This document shows, one piece after another, positions 16,457 to 25,901 of a stretch of DNA of 64,000 bases (positions within the stretch are counted from its first letter, which is position 1; every line of letters begins with the position of its first letter). The notes under the pieces are model-generated. The model saw only the letters and a program-made list of their open reading frames with translations. It had not been told where the DNA came from and searched no databases. Origin of the DNA: Mycolicibacterium aubagnense (GTDB lineage Bacteria; Actinomycetota; Actinomycetes; Mycobacteriales; Mycobacteriaceae); NCBI RefSeq assembly GCF_010730955.1, contig NZ_AP022577.1:5208001-5272000 (forward strand). Reading direction: 5' to 3'. Both the position numbers and the translations under genes were made by a program.

Positions 16457-17853
16457 TGGGCGCCGCCGCCACATTGCTGGCCGATGCACCCAAGCTCGTC
16501 GAGCCCGTCGCGTCGGGCCCCCAGCTGATCCTGGCGTTCGTGGCCGGCATCAGCGTCATCGTCGTCCTCATCACGCTGGTCAAACTGCACCCGTTCCTGT
16601 CTCTGATCTTCGGCGGCCTGACGGTGGGTCTGACGGCCGGAGAGAACCTCACCGCCGTCCTCACGTCGTTCTCCGACGGATTCGGCGCCACGGCGGCCGG
16701 CGTCGGCATCCTGATCGCGCTCGGTGCGATGTTCGCCAAACTGCTCGCCGACTCGGGTGGGGCCGACGAGATCGTCGACACCATCGTCGGGGCCGCGTCG
16801 CCCCGCGCGCTGCCCTGGGCCATGGCGTTGGTGGGCGCGATCATCGGGCTGCCGATGTTCTTCGAGATCGGCCTTGTCCTGCTGATGCCGGTCATCTACC
16901 TGGTGGCCCGACGTTCGCAACAGTCGCTGATCACCATCGGCATCCCGGCGCTGGCGGGCCTGTCGGCCATGCACGGTTTCGTGCCACCGCATCCCGGGCC
17001 GTTGACCGCTGTCGGGCTGCTCAACGCGGACCTCGGCGTCACGCTCGGCCTCGGCGTTCTCGTCGCGGTCCCGACCGTCGTGGTCGCGGGCCCGCTGTTC
17101 GGCCGGCTGGCCGGTAAGTGGGTCGTCGTCGCGGCTCCGGACACCTTCGCCACCGATCCGGAAACCCTTCGGGCACATGGCAAACGGCCCCGCTTCAGCG
17201 TCACGCTGGGCTCGGTGCTCCTGCCGGTCGCGCTGATGCTGGGCAAGGCCCTGGTCGACATCTTCATCGACGACAAGACCCAGTGGTTCCGCCGGACCTT
17301 CGACGCCGTCGGCACGCCGCTGGTGGCGCTGCTCATCGCCGTCGTCGTCGGCACGGTCACCCTCGGCCGGGGTGCGGGGATGGATCGCAGCGCTATCACC
17401 ACGTGCATCGAGTCGAGCCTGCCTCCGGTCGCGGGCATCTTCCTGATCGTCGCCGCCGGCGGCGGGTTCAAGCAGGTACTGGTGGACACCGGGATCGGCA
17501 CGATGCTGGCGCGCTGGGCCGAAGGCGTGCACATCTCGGTGCTCGTGCTGGCATGGGTGCTCGCGGTCCTGATCCGATTGGCCACCGGGTCGGCCACCGT
17601 CGCCACCATCACCGCGTCGTCGTTGGTGCTGGGCCTGGTTCAGGAACTGGGGACGGGCGAGCTGTCGCTCGTGGTGCTGGCCGTCGGCGCCGGCTCACTG
17701 TTCTTCTCGCACGTGAACGACGCGGGCTTCTGGTTGGTCAAGGAATACTTCACACTCAGCGTCGGGCAGACGATCAAAACCTGGTCGATCATGGAGACCG
17801 TGCTTTCGGTGGTCGGCCTGGCCATGGTGCTGATCCTGGATGTCTTCGTCTAG
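16456..17853 (+). CDS. gntP: GntP family gluconate:H+ symporter
   Basis: A 465-residue permease with about 12 hydrophobic segments. Family features include the N-terminal VKLHPFLSLIFGGL, a GFVPPHPGPL motif and RLATGSATVATITA near residues 375-388. The C-terminal FFSHVNDAGFWLVKEYF is highly typical of GntP transporters. It imports gluconate for GntK. It is the second gene of the gntK-gntP operon and ends 3 bases from the stop of the convergent methyltransferase gene. Confidence 0.93.
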   Translation: MGAAATLLADAPKLVEPVASGPQLILAFVAGISVIVVLITLVKLHPFLSLIFGGLTVGLTAGENLTAVLTSFSDGFGATAAGVGILIALGAMFAKLLADSGGADEIVDTIVGAASPRALPWAMALVGAIIGLPMFFEIGLVLLMPVIYLVARRSQQSLITIGIPALAGLSAMHGFVPPHPGPLTAVGLLNADLGVTLGLGVLVAVPTVVVAGPLFGRLAGKWVVVAAPDTFATDPETLRAHGKRPRFSVTLGSVLLPVALMLGKALVDIFIDDKTQWFRRTFDAVGTPLVALLIAVVVGTVTLGRGAGMDRSAITTCIESSLPPVAGIFLIVAAGGGFKQVLVDTGIGTMLARWAEGVHISVLVLAWVLAVLIRLATGSATVATITASSLVLGLVQELGTGELSLVVLAVGAGSLFFSHVNDAGFWLVKEYFTLSVGQTIKTWSIMETVLSVVGLAMVLILDVFV

Positions 17854-17856
17854 GCG

Positions 17857-18918
17857 TCAGCGCGGCTGTTTCTGAACGACGATGTGTGCCACCGGAATCG
17901 GCATGGGTTGGGGCGCGGTGGACAGCAGGTCGATCAGCGCGGCCTCCAGGGCGTCGGCGAGCTGACGGCGTCGCCCCGGGGCGGCCGGGTCCAGCCCGTC
18001 AAGCAGGGAGTCGAACACCGCGGCCTTGGTGAAGCCGACCCAGCTCTTCGCGAAAGCCAATGCATCACGGTCATTCTGGTACTGAAGCCAGAAACGGTCC
18101 GGTTCGTCGGCGACCGTAAGGTGGGTGATCTGCAGTCGCTCGAAGCGCCCCGACGGGGCGAACGGCGACCGGAAGTCGGCAATACTCCGGCCCGCGATGG
18201 GCAGGTGCATTCGCCGCAGTTCGTCGGCGGTGACGAGCCGTTGGGCGTGTAAGTCGGCCAGCGCGTGCATGAGCCCGTCGAACAGTGGCTCGAGGCCCAG
18301 GCGCCCGTCGTCGTGCTGGCCCATCGTCGTGATCACCAGGCAGCCACCCGGACTCAACTCGCGGCCGCGGAATGCGATGAATTCGTGCCAGTCGTGCGCC
18401 GCTTGCCGGGCGCACGCGGCGCGCACCTGCGCGTCGCCGCTATAGGACGCCTGGACGTGATCGTGAATCTCGGCCGGCATGCGGCTGAGCCAGTGAATGG
18501 CCCATGCCGACCATCCCACGTGCACACTGTCCGACGGCAGAATCTGGCTGAGATACGACCGTCCCACCGCCGATGCGAACGTGGCCCGGTCGGCGCGCAG
18601 GTAGCTGAACGGGTCGTCGCGCAACGTCCGGAAAAGGGTGCTGAAATCGTTGTCGGGGATATCGGTGTGCGTCACCATGATGGGGTGCTCGGGCCGCACG
18701 CGTTTGCGCAGCGCGGCGATACCGGCGCCGATCGGGAGCAGGCCACCCAGGGCATTGCCGCAGCCGTACTCGGCGATCACCACCGGACGTGGTGCCGCCG
18801 GCAGCGGGACCACGGCCGCAGCCTGCTCGAAAAGCTTTGTCGCCGTGCGGAGTCCGGCGGTCTGCAGGCGCGAGCTCCCGAGCGGGTCGGGCTGCACCAC
18901 CACACTGGACTCGGGCAT
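17857..18918 (-). CDS. SABATH-type SAM-dependent carboxyl methyltransferase
   Basis: A 353-residue protein. The SAM-binding loop is EYGCGNALGG near residues 50-59. A VHVGWSAWAIHWLSRMP segment corresponds to the SYSLMWLSQVP signature of the plant salicylate/jasmonate carboxyl methyltransferase (SABATH) family. Mycobacterial members of this family are known to methylate free fatty acids, so a carboxylate such as a fatty acid is the likely substrate. There is no signal peptide. It converges on gntP with almost no gap and is probably transcribed alone. Confidence 0.78.
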   Translation of the reverse strand: MPESSVVVQPDPLGSSRLQTAGLRTATKLFEQAAAVVPLPAAPRPVVIAEYGCGNALGGLLPIGAGIAALRKRVRPEHPIMVTHTDIPDNDFSTLFRTLRDDPFSYLRADRATFASAVGRSYLSQILPSDSVHVGWSAWAIHWLSRMPAEIHDHVQASYSGDAQVRAACARQAAHDWHEFIAFRGRELSPGGCLVITTMGQHDDGRLGLEPLFDGLMHALADLHAQRLVTADELRRMHLPIAGRSIADFRSPFAPSGRFERLQITHLTVADEPDRFWLQYQNDRDALAFAKSWVGFTKAAVFDSLLDGLDPAAPGRRRQLADALEAALIDLLSTAPQPMPIPVAHIVVQKQPR

Positions 18919-18995
18919 GTCTCACGGTAGCGCCATGAGCTGTGTGGCGCGCTTCGAACGCGGGCCGGATCAGTGGCCGCTGCCCGATTGGCAGC

Positions 18996-19628
18996 TCAGC
19001 TGCCGCGGGCCACCCATTCGTCGTAGTTGACCAGCTCGCCGCCGATGGTGGTGGTGTCACCGTGCCCGGTGTAGACGACCGTGTCGCCGGGTAGTTTGCC
19101 GAGCTTCTCGGAGATCGACGCCAGGATGGTCGGGAAGTCCGAGTACGAACGGCCGGTCGCGCCCGGCCCGCCGTGGAACAGAGTGTCGCCGGAGATCACC
19201 GCGCCGAGCTCGGGGATATGCCAGCACACCGAGCCGGGGGAGTGCCCGGGCGTGTGGATCGCCTTGATCTGCAGGCCGCCGACGGTGAGCACCTGGTCGT
19301 CGCCCACGGTGTGAAAAGGGTTGTCCGGGTGGACAACCCGCCACAGCATCTCGTCGGCCGGGTGCAGCAACACCGGCGCGTCGAGCGCCGCGGACAGCTC
19401 CGGAGCGACGGTGATGTGATCGTTGTGGCCGTGGGTGCAGACCACCGCGACAACGTTGCGGCCGGCGACGGCATCGATGATGGGTGCGGCGGTGTGGGCG
19501 GCATCGAATACCACGACGTCGCCGGATGCACCGCCGTCGCCAACAATCCAAATGTTGTTGTCGACGTCCCAGGTGCCGCCGTCCAGGCTGAACGTGCCGC
19601 TGGTGACAACCCGCGCGATGGCAGTCAC
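18996..19628 (-). CDS. Metallo-beta-lactamase-fold hydrolase
   Basis: A 210-residue MBL-fold enzyme with the metal motif THGHND-H at residues 65-71 (His66, His68, Asp70, His71), a later His in [12 protein letters not shown], Asp in SGDTLF and a final GHGD. The layout is that of the glyoxalase II-like group. Its start overlaps the mscR stop by 4 bases. The same pairing occurs in M. tuberculosis (Rv2259-Rv2260). It may hydrolyse an S-acyl-mycothiol product such as S-formylmycothiol made by the upstream enzyme; this is an inference from context. Confidence 0.85.
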   Translation of the reverse strand: MTAIARVVTSGTFSLDGGTWDVDNNIWIVGDGGASGDVVVFDAAHTAAPIIDAVAGRNVVAVVCTHGHNDHITVAPELSAALDAPVLLHPADEMLWRVVHPDNPFHTVGDDQVLTVGGLQIKAIHTPGHSPGSVCWHIPELGAVISGDTLFHGGPGATGRSYSDFPTILASISEKLGKLPGDTVVYTGHGDTTTIGGELVNYDEWVARGS

Positions 19629-20713
19629 TTCAGGACCACCACCGAGCGAAGCACCTCGCCGCTGTGCATCTTGCCGAAGGCGTCCTCGATCTGGTCCAGC
19701 CCGATGCGTTCGCTGACGAACTTCTCCAGCGGCAGCCGGCCCTGCAGGTACAGGCTGATCAGGGTCGGGAAGTCGCGCTCGGGCAGGCAGTCGCCGTACC
19801 AGGACGACTTGAGGGCGCCGCCGCGGGAGAAGAAGTCCACCAGCGGCATTTCCAGGGTCATGTCGGGTGTCGGGACACCAACGAGGACAACGGTTCCCGC
19901 GAGGTCGCGGGCGTAGAACGCCTGCTTCCAGGTCTCGGGCCGGCCGACCGCGTCGATCACCACGTCGGCACCGAAGCCGTCGGTCAGGTCCACGATGGTC
20001 TCGACCGGGTCGAGGTCGCGGGCGTTGATGGTGTGGGTGGCGCCGAACTCGCGGGCCCAGTGCAGCTTCTTGTTGTCGGTGTCGACGGCGATGATCCGCT
20101 TGGCGCCCACCAGCGCCGCGCCGGCGATGGCTGCGTCACCGACACCGCCGCAGCCGATGACCGCCACGGTGTCGTCGCGCGTGACGTTGCCGGTGTTGAT
20201 GGCGGCGCCGATGCCGGCCATCACGCCGCAGCCCAGCAGGCCGGCGACGGCCGGGTCGGCTTCGGAATCGACCTTGGTGCACTGGCGCTCGTGCACGAGG
20301 GTTTTGTCGGCGAAGGCGCCGATGCCCAGTGCGGGGGTCAGTTCGGTGCCGTCGGTCAGCGTCATTTTCTGGGTGGCGTTGAACGTGTCGAAGCACAGGT
20401 GCGGCCGGCCGCGCTTGCAGGCCCGGCACTCGCCGCAGACGGCCCGCCAGTTGAGGATCACGAAATCGCCTGGGGCGACGTGGGTTACGCCGTCGCCGAC
20501 CGACTCGACCGTGCCGGCGGCCTCGTGGCCCAGCAGGAACGGGTACTCGTCGTTGATGCCGCCCTCGCGGTAGGTGAGGTCGGTGTGGCACACGCCGCAG
20601 GCGATGATGTCGACCACGACCTCGCCCGGTCCGGGGTCGGGGATGACGATGTCGACCAACTCGATGGGCTGCTTCTTGGCCCGGGAAATCACACCACGCA
20701 CTGTCTGACTCAT
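19625..20713 (-). CDS. mscR: S-nitrosomycothiol reductase / mycothiol-dependent formaldehyde dehydrogenase
   Basis: A 362-residue zinc-dependent MDR enzyme. The catalytic zinc ligands are Cys42 (GVCHTD) and His63-Glu64. The structural zinc cysteines are 93, 96, 99 and 107 ([15 protein letters not shown]). The NAD loop is GCGGVG. Length and sequence match mycobacterial MscR/AdhE2 (Rv2259), which oxidises S-hydroxymethylmycothiol and reduces S-nitrosomycothiol, protecting against formaldehyde and nitric oxide. It is co-transcribed with the MBL-fold hydrolase. Confidence 0.92.
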   Translation of the reverse strand: MSQTVRGVISRAKKQPIELVDIVIPDPGPGEVVVDIIACGVCHTDLTYREGGINDEYPFLLGHEAAGTVESVGDGVTHVAPGDFVILNWRAVCGECRACKRGRPHLCFDTFNATQKMTLTDGTELTPALGIGAFADKTLVHERQCTKVDSEADPAVAGLLGCGVMAGIGAAINTGNVTRDDTVAVIGCGGVGDAAIAGAALVGAKRIIAVDTDNKKLHWAREFGATHTINARDLDPVETIVDLTDGFGADVVIDAVGRPETWKQAFYARDLAGTVVLVGVPTPDMTLEMPLVDFFSRGGALKSSWYGDCLPERDFPTLISLYLQGRLPLEKFVSERIGLDQIEDAFGKMHSGEVLRSVVVLK

Positions 20714-20826
20714 GGCTATAACCTAATGCCTCGGAGCAGAGCCGGAATTGTGTCCATACAAATGTCTGATCGACGGCGTTTCGGCCGTCGCCCATCGGCA
20801 GCGTGACCTATGACAGTGTCGTGCAT

Positions 20827-21648
20827 GTGACCGCACTCGAGCTGTTGGATTCCTGGCCGGTACCGCATGCCGCGGCCGCGGTGGTGTCGCCGGCGGGCCC
20901 GGTCGCCGCACACGGACCCGTCGACCGCGCGTTCCGGCTTGCTTCGGTGACCAAGCCGCTGGTGGCACGTGCCGCGCAGATCGCCGTCGAGGAGGGCGTC
21001 GTCGAACTGGACACCCCGGCCGGCCCACCTGGATCGACGGTGCGACACCTGCTGGCACACACCTCGGGGCTGGCGATGCAGACCCCCGACGTCATCGCCA
21101 CACCGGGGAGCCGGCGCATCTACTCCAACGCCGGGTTCGCGGTGCTGGCGCAGGTGCTCGAACACGAGTCCGGCATCGAGTTCGGTCAGTACCTGCGTGA
21201 AGCGGTGTTCGAGCCGCTCGGCATGGCCGATTCCGACCTGCCGGGTGGGGCCGACACCGCCGGGTACGGCGCCTGGTCGACGGTGACCGACCTCGCCGCC
21301 TTCACCCGTGAGCTGCTGCGTCCGACTCTGGTCTCGACGCCCATGCACGCCGACGCGATCTCGGTGCAGTTCCCGGGGCTGGACGGGGTCCTGCCCGGGT
21401 TCGGCCCGCAGCGGCCCAACGACTGGGGTCTGGGTTTCGAGATTCGGGACGGCAAGAGCCCGCACTGGACGGCCGCGACCAATTCGGGGCGCACGTTCGG
21501 CCACTTCGGCCAATCGGGCACGTTCCTCTGGGTCGATCCGGAAGCGGATCTGGCGCTGGTCGTGCTGACCGACCGCGACTTCGGGGACTGGACGCATGCG
21601 GTGTGGCCGGACGTGTCGGCCGCGGTCCTGCGCGAGTTCCGTTCCTAG
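20827..21648 (+). CDS. Serine hydrolase, class C beta-lactamase-like
   Basis: The S-x-x-K catalytic motif is SVTK about 40 residues from the start, and the second motif is Y-S-N (RIYSNAGF). The fold is that of penicillin-binding protein/esterase family VIII. I choose GTG 20827 (273 residues) because it begins MTALELLDSWPVPHAAAAV, close in length to the M. tuberculosis homologue Rv2257c; the frame is open from 20803. There is no signal peptide, so it is probably a cytosolic esterase or peptidase rather than a true beta-lactamase. Confidence 0.82.
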   Translation: MTALELLDSWPVPHAAAAVVSPAGPVAAHGPVDRAFRLASVTKPLVARAAQIAVEEGVVELDTPAGPPGSTVRHLLAHTSGLAMQTPDVIATPGSRRIYSNAGFAVLAQVLEHESGIEFGQYLREAVFEPLGMADSDLPGGADTAGYGAWSTVTDLAAFTRELLRPTLVSTPMHADAISVQFPGLDGVLPGFGPQRPNDWGLGFEIRDGKSPHWTAATNSGRTFGHFGQSGTFLWVDPEADLALVVLTDRDFGDWTHAVWPDVSAAVLREFRS

Positions 21649-21669
21649 CGGCGGCCTTTGGCAGCCGGC

Positions 21670-23088
21670 TTAGTGGACGACGCCGATCATGCTGTCGATC
21701 CAGCCGCGGGCGAAAAATAGCAGGAACCCGACGGCCACCACCCACAGCAGCGGGCTGATCTCTTTGATGCGGCCCGACGCCGCGTGCAGCACCGCCCAGG
21801 CGATGAAGCCGACGCCGATGCCGTTGGCGATCGAGTAGGACAGCGGCATGACGGCCACCGTCAGCACGACGGGCAGGGCGACCGAGAAGTCGGAGAAATC
21901 GATCTCGCGCAGGACAGAGACCATCAGGGTGCCGACGATCACCAGCGCGGCCGCCGCGACCTCGGTGGGCACGATCTCCGTCAGCGGCGTCACGAACATT
22001 GCGGCCAAGAACAATCCACCGGTCACCAGGCTGGCCAGGCCGGTGCGGGCACCTTCGCCGATGCCGGTGCCCGATTCGATGAACACCGTGTTGGACGATG
22101 CCGACACCGCGCCGCCGACCACCGCGCCCGTGCCCTCGATCACCAGGGCGGACTGCAGCCGCGGGAAGTTGCCGTGTTCGTCGGCCAGGCCGGCCTGCCG
22201 GGACAGGCCGGTCATGGTGCCCATGGCGTCGAAGAAGTTGGTGAACAGCAGGGTGAACACCAGCATGAGTGCGGCGATCGCGCCGATCCGCCCGAAGCTG
22301 CCGAAGTCGACCTGGCCGATCAGCGACAGGTTGGGCACCGCGAACGGGGAGCCGGACAACGTCGGGACAGACAGGCTCCAGCCGCCGGGTTTTTGCGTTG
22401 CCGAGCCGAGGTGCCAGATGGCTTCAACTGCAGCGGCGACCACAGTTCCGCTGATGAGGCCGATCAGGATGCCGCCGCGCACCTTGCGGGCCACGAGGAC
22501 GCCCGAGGTCAGCAGGGTGAACACGAAGACCAGAGTCGGGATGGCGCGAACCGAGCCGGTGCCGCCGGCGCCCAGACCCAGCGGAGGCGACGGATGGCCC
22601 GTCGACGCGACGAAGCCGGCGTCGACCAGACCGATGAACATGATGAACAACCCGATGCCGGCGGTGATGGCCAGTTTCAGCGGCATGGGTACGGCGTCGA
22701 AGATCATGCGCCGCAGGCCCGTGACCGCCATCGCGACGATGATGAGGCCTTCGATCACGACCAGCCCCATGGCCTCCGGCCAGGTCAGGACACCCACCAC
22801 AGAGCTGGCCAGGAACGAGTTGATGCCCAGGCCGGCGGCGAACGCGAAGGGTAGGCGGGCCACGACGCTGAAAAGGACGGTCATGGCGCCGGCTGCCAGT
22901 GACGTCACCGCGGAGACCTGGCTGAACGCGAGCTTGTGTCCGGCGATATCTGCCGTGCTCGACAGGATGATCGGGTTCAGCACGATGATGTACGCCATCG
23001 CGATGAAGGTCACCACTCCGCCGCGCAGTTCGGCGGCCACGGTCGAGCCGCGCGCGGAGATCTCGAAGAACCGGTCCAGGGCAGTCAC
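21670..23088 (-). CDS. AzgA/PbuG-type hypoxanthine-guanine permease
   Basis: A 472-residue permease of the NCS2/AzgA family with about 12-14 membrane segments. The N-terminal RGSTVAAELRGGVVTFIAMAYIIVLNPIIL block is diagnostic, as are SSNTVFIESGTGIGEGARTG and LFFTNFFDAMGT-like motifs (LLFTNFFDAMGT is present). It imports purine bases with protons. It lies alone, convergent with the serine hydrolase and divergent from the DUF3145 gene; the 200-base gap upstream shows no obvious purine riboswitch. Confidence 0.9.
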   Translation of the reverse strand: MTALDRFFEISARGSTVAAELRGGVVTFIAMAYIIVLNPIILSSTADIAGHKLAFSQVSAVTSLAAGAMTVLFSVVARLPFAFAAGLGINSFLASSVVGVLTWPEAMGLVVIEGLIIVAMAVTGLRRMIFDAVPMPLKLAITAGIGLFIMFIGLVDAGFVASTGHPSPPLGLGAGGTGSVRAIPTLVFVFTLLTSGVLVARKVRGGILIGLISGTVVAAAVEAIWHLGSATQKPGGWSLSVPTLSGSPFAVPNLSLIGQVDFGSFGRIGAIAALMLVFTLLFTNFFDAMGTMTGLSRQAGLADEHGNFPRLQSALVIEGTGAVVGGAVSASSNTVFIESGTGIGEGARTGLASLVTGGLFLAAMFVTPLTEIVPTEVAAAALVIVGTLMVSVLREIDFSDFSVALPVVLTVAVMPLSYSIANGIGVGFIAWAVLHAASGRIKEISPLLWVVAVGFLLFFARGWIDSMIGVVH

Positions 23089-23289
23089 CGTTAGAAGATA
23101 GATGCGAGCTGGTGCTCCGCGCGACGGCGGGTTTGTGCTCGATTCTGAGGCTGCCCTGAGAGATTGTGCGACAGACTAGCGCAACAGGTGTCTCACGGGG
23201 CACAATAGACACGCACTAAACAACTGCAACATTTCGGCATCACCAGGTCGTTGGGGAAGACGTCCCTCGTGGAGCTGAAGGAGCAGATG

Positions 23290-23805
23290 ATGCGTGCGTC
23301 GAACCAACTCGCCGACGCGACGACGGGCGTGGTGTATATCCATGCCTCTCCCGCGGCGGTATGCCCGCACGTGGAGTGGGCACTTTCGTCGACCCTGTCG
23401 GCGCGGGCGAACCTCAAGTGGACGCCCCAACCCGCCATGCCCGGTCAGTTGCGTGCCATTACCAACTGGACGGGGCCCGTGGGCACCGGAGCCCAACTTG
23501 CCAGCGCCTTGCGCTCGTGGTCGGTGCTGCGCTTCGAGGTGACCGAGGACCCGAGTACCGGTGTCGACGGCCACCGCTGGTGCCACACCCCGACCCTGGG
23601 CCTGTGGAGCGGTTCGATGAGCGCCAACGGTGACACCATGGTCGGCGAGCAGCGCCTGCGCACCCTGATGGCTTCCGGCGCCGACACGCTCGCCGCCGAA
23701 CTCGACACGGTGCTCGGCACCGCCTGGGACGAGGCTCTGGAGCCGTATCGTGGCGGCGGCGCCGAGGTCGGCGAGGTCAGCTGGCTGAACCGGGGCGTCG
23801 GCTAG
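23290..23805 (+). CDS. DUF3145 protein
   Basis: About 171 residues of the actinobacterial DUF3145 family (RASNQLADATTGVVYIHASPAAVCPHVEWAL). No catalytic motif is evident, although the family is strongly conserved. ATG 23290 is chosen because AAGGAG lies 6 bases upstream; the open frame extends back to 23251. There is no signal peptide or membrane segment. Function unknown. Confidence 0.82.
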   Translation: MRASNQLADATTGVVYIHASPAAVCPHVEWALSSTLSARANLKWTPQPAMPGQLRAITNWTGPVGTGAQLASALRSWSVLRFEVTEDPSTGVDGHRWCHTPTLGLWSGSMSANGDTMVGEQRLRTLMASGADTLAAELDTVLGTAWDEALEPYRGGGAEVGEVSWLNRGVG

Positions 23806-23833
23806 AACTCCGCCGAGCCGGCTTAGGGGCCAC

Positions 23834-23849
23834 CTCCCGCTTGCGGGGG
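23834..23849 (+). terminator. Small GC hairpin after DUF3145 gene
   Basis: CTCCCGC and GCGGGGG pair around a 2-base gap, 29 bases after the DUF3145 stop and followed by TCTATT. It also lies downstream of the convergent DUF4262 gene. The loop is very tight, so the assignment is tentative. Confidence 0.35.
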
Positions 23850-23912
23850 CTCTATTGCACGCGTTGTCTTGATTCTCGGGCACGAGTTGGCCACTCGGCG
23901 TTCGGCACCACG

Positions 23913-24386
23913 TCAAGCGCAATGCCGGTTCGCCCTGATCCCGAACACGGGCTGGCGGGTGCGACCGTGATCGAAGTCGGCATCCCACGGCAGCACCCCG
24001 TGCGCGTCAGCCCAGACCAATTGGCGTGCCGAGTAGCCGTATCCCTGGATGGCGCTGGCCATTCCCATATGGGCCGGGGGACAGTCAACTTCGACGATCT
24101 CGACGAAGGGCGGACCCTCGGTTGCCAGGTGGACTCCCGGTGGAGGCACCCCATCGACTATCGCCCGCTCCGCGACGTGGTTGAGCAGTTGGGCTGCGGA
24201 GGCCGGTACCACGCCAGTGATGAGCAACTCGGGTAGTCCGAATCCGTGTAGCCCGATGGTGTAGGCGAACGATCTGAGACCGTCCTCCACGTATTGAATC
24301 GCCCATCCGCGGCGATCGATCTTGCCGCGGATGTAGGCAATCCAGTCGGCCACGGTGGCTTCCGGGTGGTCGCATTTCCAGCACAT
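23913..24386 (-). CDS. DUF4262 protein
   Basis: A 157-residue protein with the DUF4262 pattern: FAYTIGLHGFGLPELLITG near residues 40-58, GVHL, an acidic EIVEVD strand, and the QLVWADAHGVLPWD tail. An N-terminal CWKCDHPEA pair of cysteines may bind metal. The family occurs in actinobacteria and proteobacteria without assigned function. It lies 57 bases from the end of the monooxygenase gene on the same strand. Confidence 0.8.
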   Translation of the reverse strand: MCWKCDHPEATVADWIAYIRGKIDRRGWAIQYVEDGLRSFAYTIGLHGFGLPELLITGVVPASAAQLLNHVAERAIVDGVPPPGVHLATEGPPFVEIVEVDCPPAHMGMASAIQGYGYSARQLVWADAHGVLPWDADFDHGRTRQPVFGIRANRHCA

Positions 24387-24443
24387 GGGTGCCCCCTGTC
24401 GTCGGTGGTCCCAGGATGCACCTGGGGTACGACACCGTTCGGG

Positions 24444-25901
24444 TCAGCTGATCCGGTAGTGCTCCACCTCGGGCTCGCCCAGCATCTTCGTCAGCGTCCC
24501 GCGGTCGAACGGCCACAGGTCGATGGTGCCGCCCTCGCTGAAGTACCAGGAATTGCAGCCGGTGTTCCACACCGTCGGCTCCATGGCTTCGACCGCCGCG
24601 GCATTGAATTCGTCGGTGGCCTGCTCGGTGACCTCGACCTCGTTGATCTCGCCGCGCTCGAACCGCTTGAGCCACTTGACGATGTACCGCGCGGTGAGTT
24701 CCGCGGTGTACTGCAGTGAGATGGACCCCGTGGGCGAGTTCGGGCCGAGCACGGTGAACAGATTCGGGAAGCCGGGGATCGCGGTCATCCGGTAGGCGCG
24801 AGGGCCTTTGACCCAGGCGTCGTCCAGGGTGACGCCGTCGCGGCCAACCACCTGCATCGGGCGCATGTAATTGTGCGCCTGAAAGCCGGTGGCCAGCACG
24901 GCGATATCGATCCTGTGATGTTCACCCGCTGTGGTGCGGATGCCCGTGGGGGTGAACTCGCCGATGCGATCGGTGACCAATTCGGCGTTGGGAGCCGTGA
25001 TCGCCCGATAGTACGTTCCCGACAGCACTTGACGCTTGCACAGCGGCTGGTAATCCGGGGTGAGCTCGGCGCGCAGCTTCGGGTCGCGGATCTGGGCCCG
25101 CAGACTAAGCCTGGCGTACTGCTGCACCAGCTTGCGGCGCCACGTCGGCTTGGTCACGATGTCGACCAGGACGCTCGATCCCCAGAGTGGAATACGTTCG
25201 GCGACAACCTGATACAGCTTCGGCATGGCCTGCAGCAGCGCGGTGATGGCGCCCAGCTGCGGCAGCTTCATCGGTGCCCACAGCATCCACTGTGGTGACC
25301 GGGCGAAGTGCAGCAGCTTGCCGGCCGTGGGCTGCAGTGCCGAAACCACCTGCACCCCGGTGGATCCGGTGCCGATCACGGCGATGCGCTTGCCCTCGGT
25401 CTCGAGTTCGGGTTCCCACCGCGCGGTGTGCACCAGGGAGCCCTCGAAGGTGTCCATGCCCGGGATATCCGGGGTGAAGGGGTGGTGCAGTACGCCGGTG
25501 GCACAGATGACGAAATCCGCCGTCAGCGTTTCATCCGCGGTCGTGACGGTCCAGGTGTGGTGGTCCTGGTCGTAGTGCAACGCTGTGACTTCGGTGTTGA
25601 GCCGCAGGTGGTCGTCGAGCCCGAACCGCTCGACGACGTCGCGGTGATACTCCTGAATCTCCTTGCCGCCGGCCCAGATATGACTCCAGTCGGGCTTGGG
25701 TGCGAAGGCGAACTGGTAGATGTGCGACGGTACGTCACACGTCAGTCCGGGGTAACGGTTCCAGTGCCAGACCCCACCGACGTCCGAACCCTTCTCCAGG
25801 ATGGTGAAGTTGGTGAACCCGGCTTGTTGGAAGGTGTAGGCCGAGGCGATGCCGGCCACGCCGGCGCCGATGATGACGATGCGCGGATCACGTTTGCTCA
25901 T
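24444..25901 (-). CDS. Baeyer-Villiger-type flavin monooxygenase
   Basis: A 485-residue FAD/NADPH monooxygenase. The FAD loop GAGVAG lies near residues 12-17, followed by GGVWHWNRYPGLTCD. The Baeyer-Villiger fingerprint is present as FEGSLVHTARW, and the second nucleotide loop is GTGSTG. The start at 25901 shares one base with the patatin stop (TGATG). It is the last gene of an SDR-patatin-monooxygenase operon, an arrangement reminiscent of the mymA operon that modifies mycolate-type lipids; the shared pathway is an inference. Confidence 0.88.
   Translation of the reverse strand: MSKRDPRIVIIGAGVAGIASAYTFQQAGFTNFTILEKGSDVGGVWHWNRYPGLTCDVPSHIYQFAFAPKPDWSHIWAGGKEIQEYHRDVVERFGLDDHLRLNTEVTALHYDQDHHTWTVTTADETLTADFVICATGVLHHPFTPDIPGMDTFEGSLVHTARWEPELETEGKRIAVIGTGSTGVQVVSALQPTAGKLLHFARSPQWMLWAPMKLPQLGAITALLQAMPKLYQVVAERIPLWGSSVLVDIVTKPTWRRKLVQQYARLSLRAQIRDPKLRAELTPDYQPLCKRQVLSGTYYRAITAPNAELVTDRIGEFTPTGIRTTAGEHHRIDIAVLATGFQAHNYMRPMQVVGRDGVTLDDAWVKGPRAYRMTAIPGFPNLFTVLGPNSPTGSISLQYTAELTARYIVKWLKRFERGEINEVEVTEQATDEFNAAAVEAMEPTVWNTGCNSWYFSEGGTIDLWPFDRGTLTKMLGEPEVEHYRIS

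Noticed and set aside
20803..20826. Upstream GTG start for the serine hydrolase
   Set aside because: Eight extra residues do not fit the family N-terminus; GTG 20827 gives the expected length.
23164..23215. Inverted repeats upstream of the purine permease (GTGTCT...AGACAC; ATTGTGC...GCACAAT)
   Set aside because: Arms are only 6-7 bases with wide spacing and share no known operator or riboswitch pattern; too weak to call a feature.
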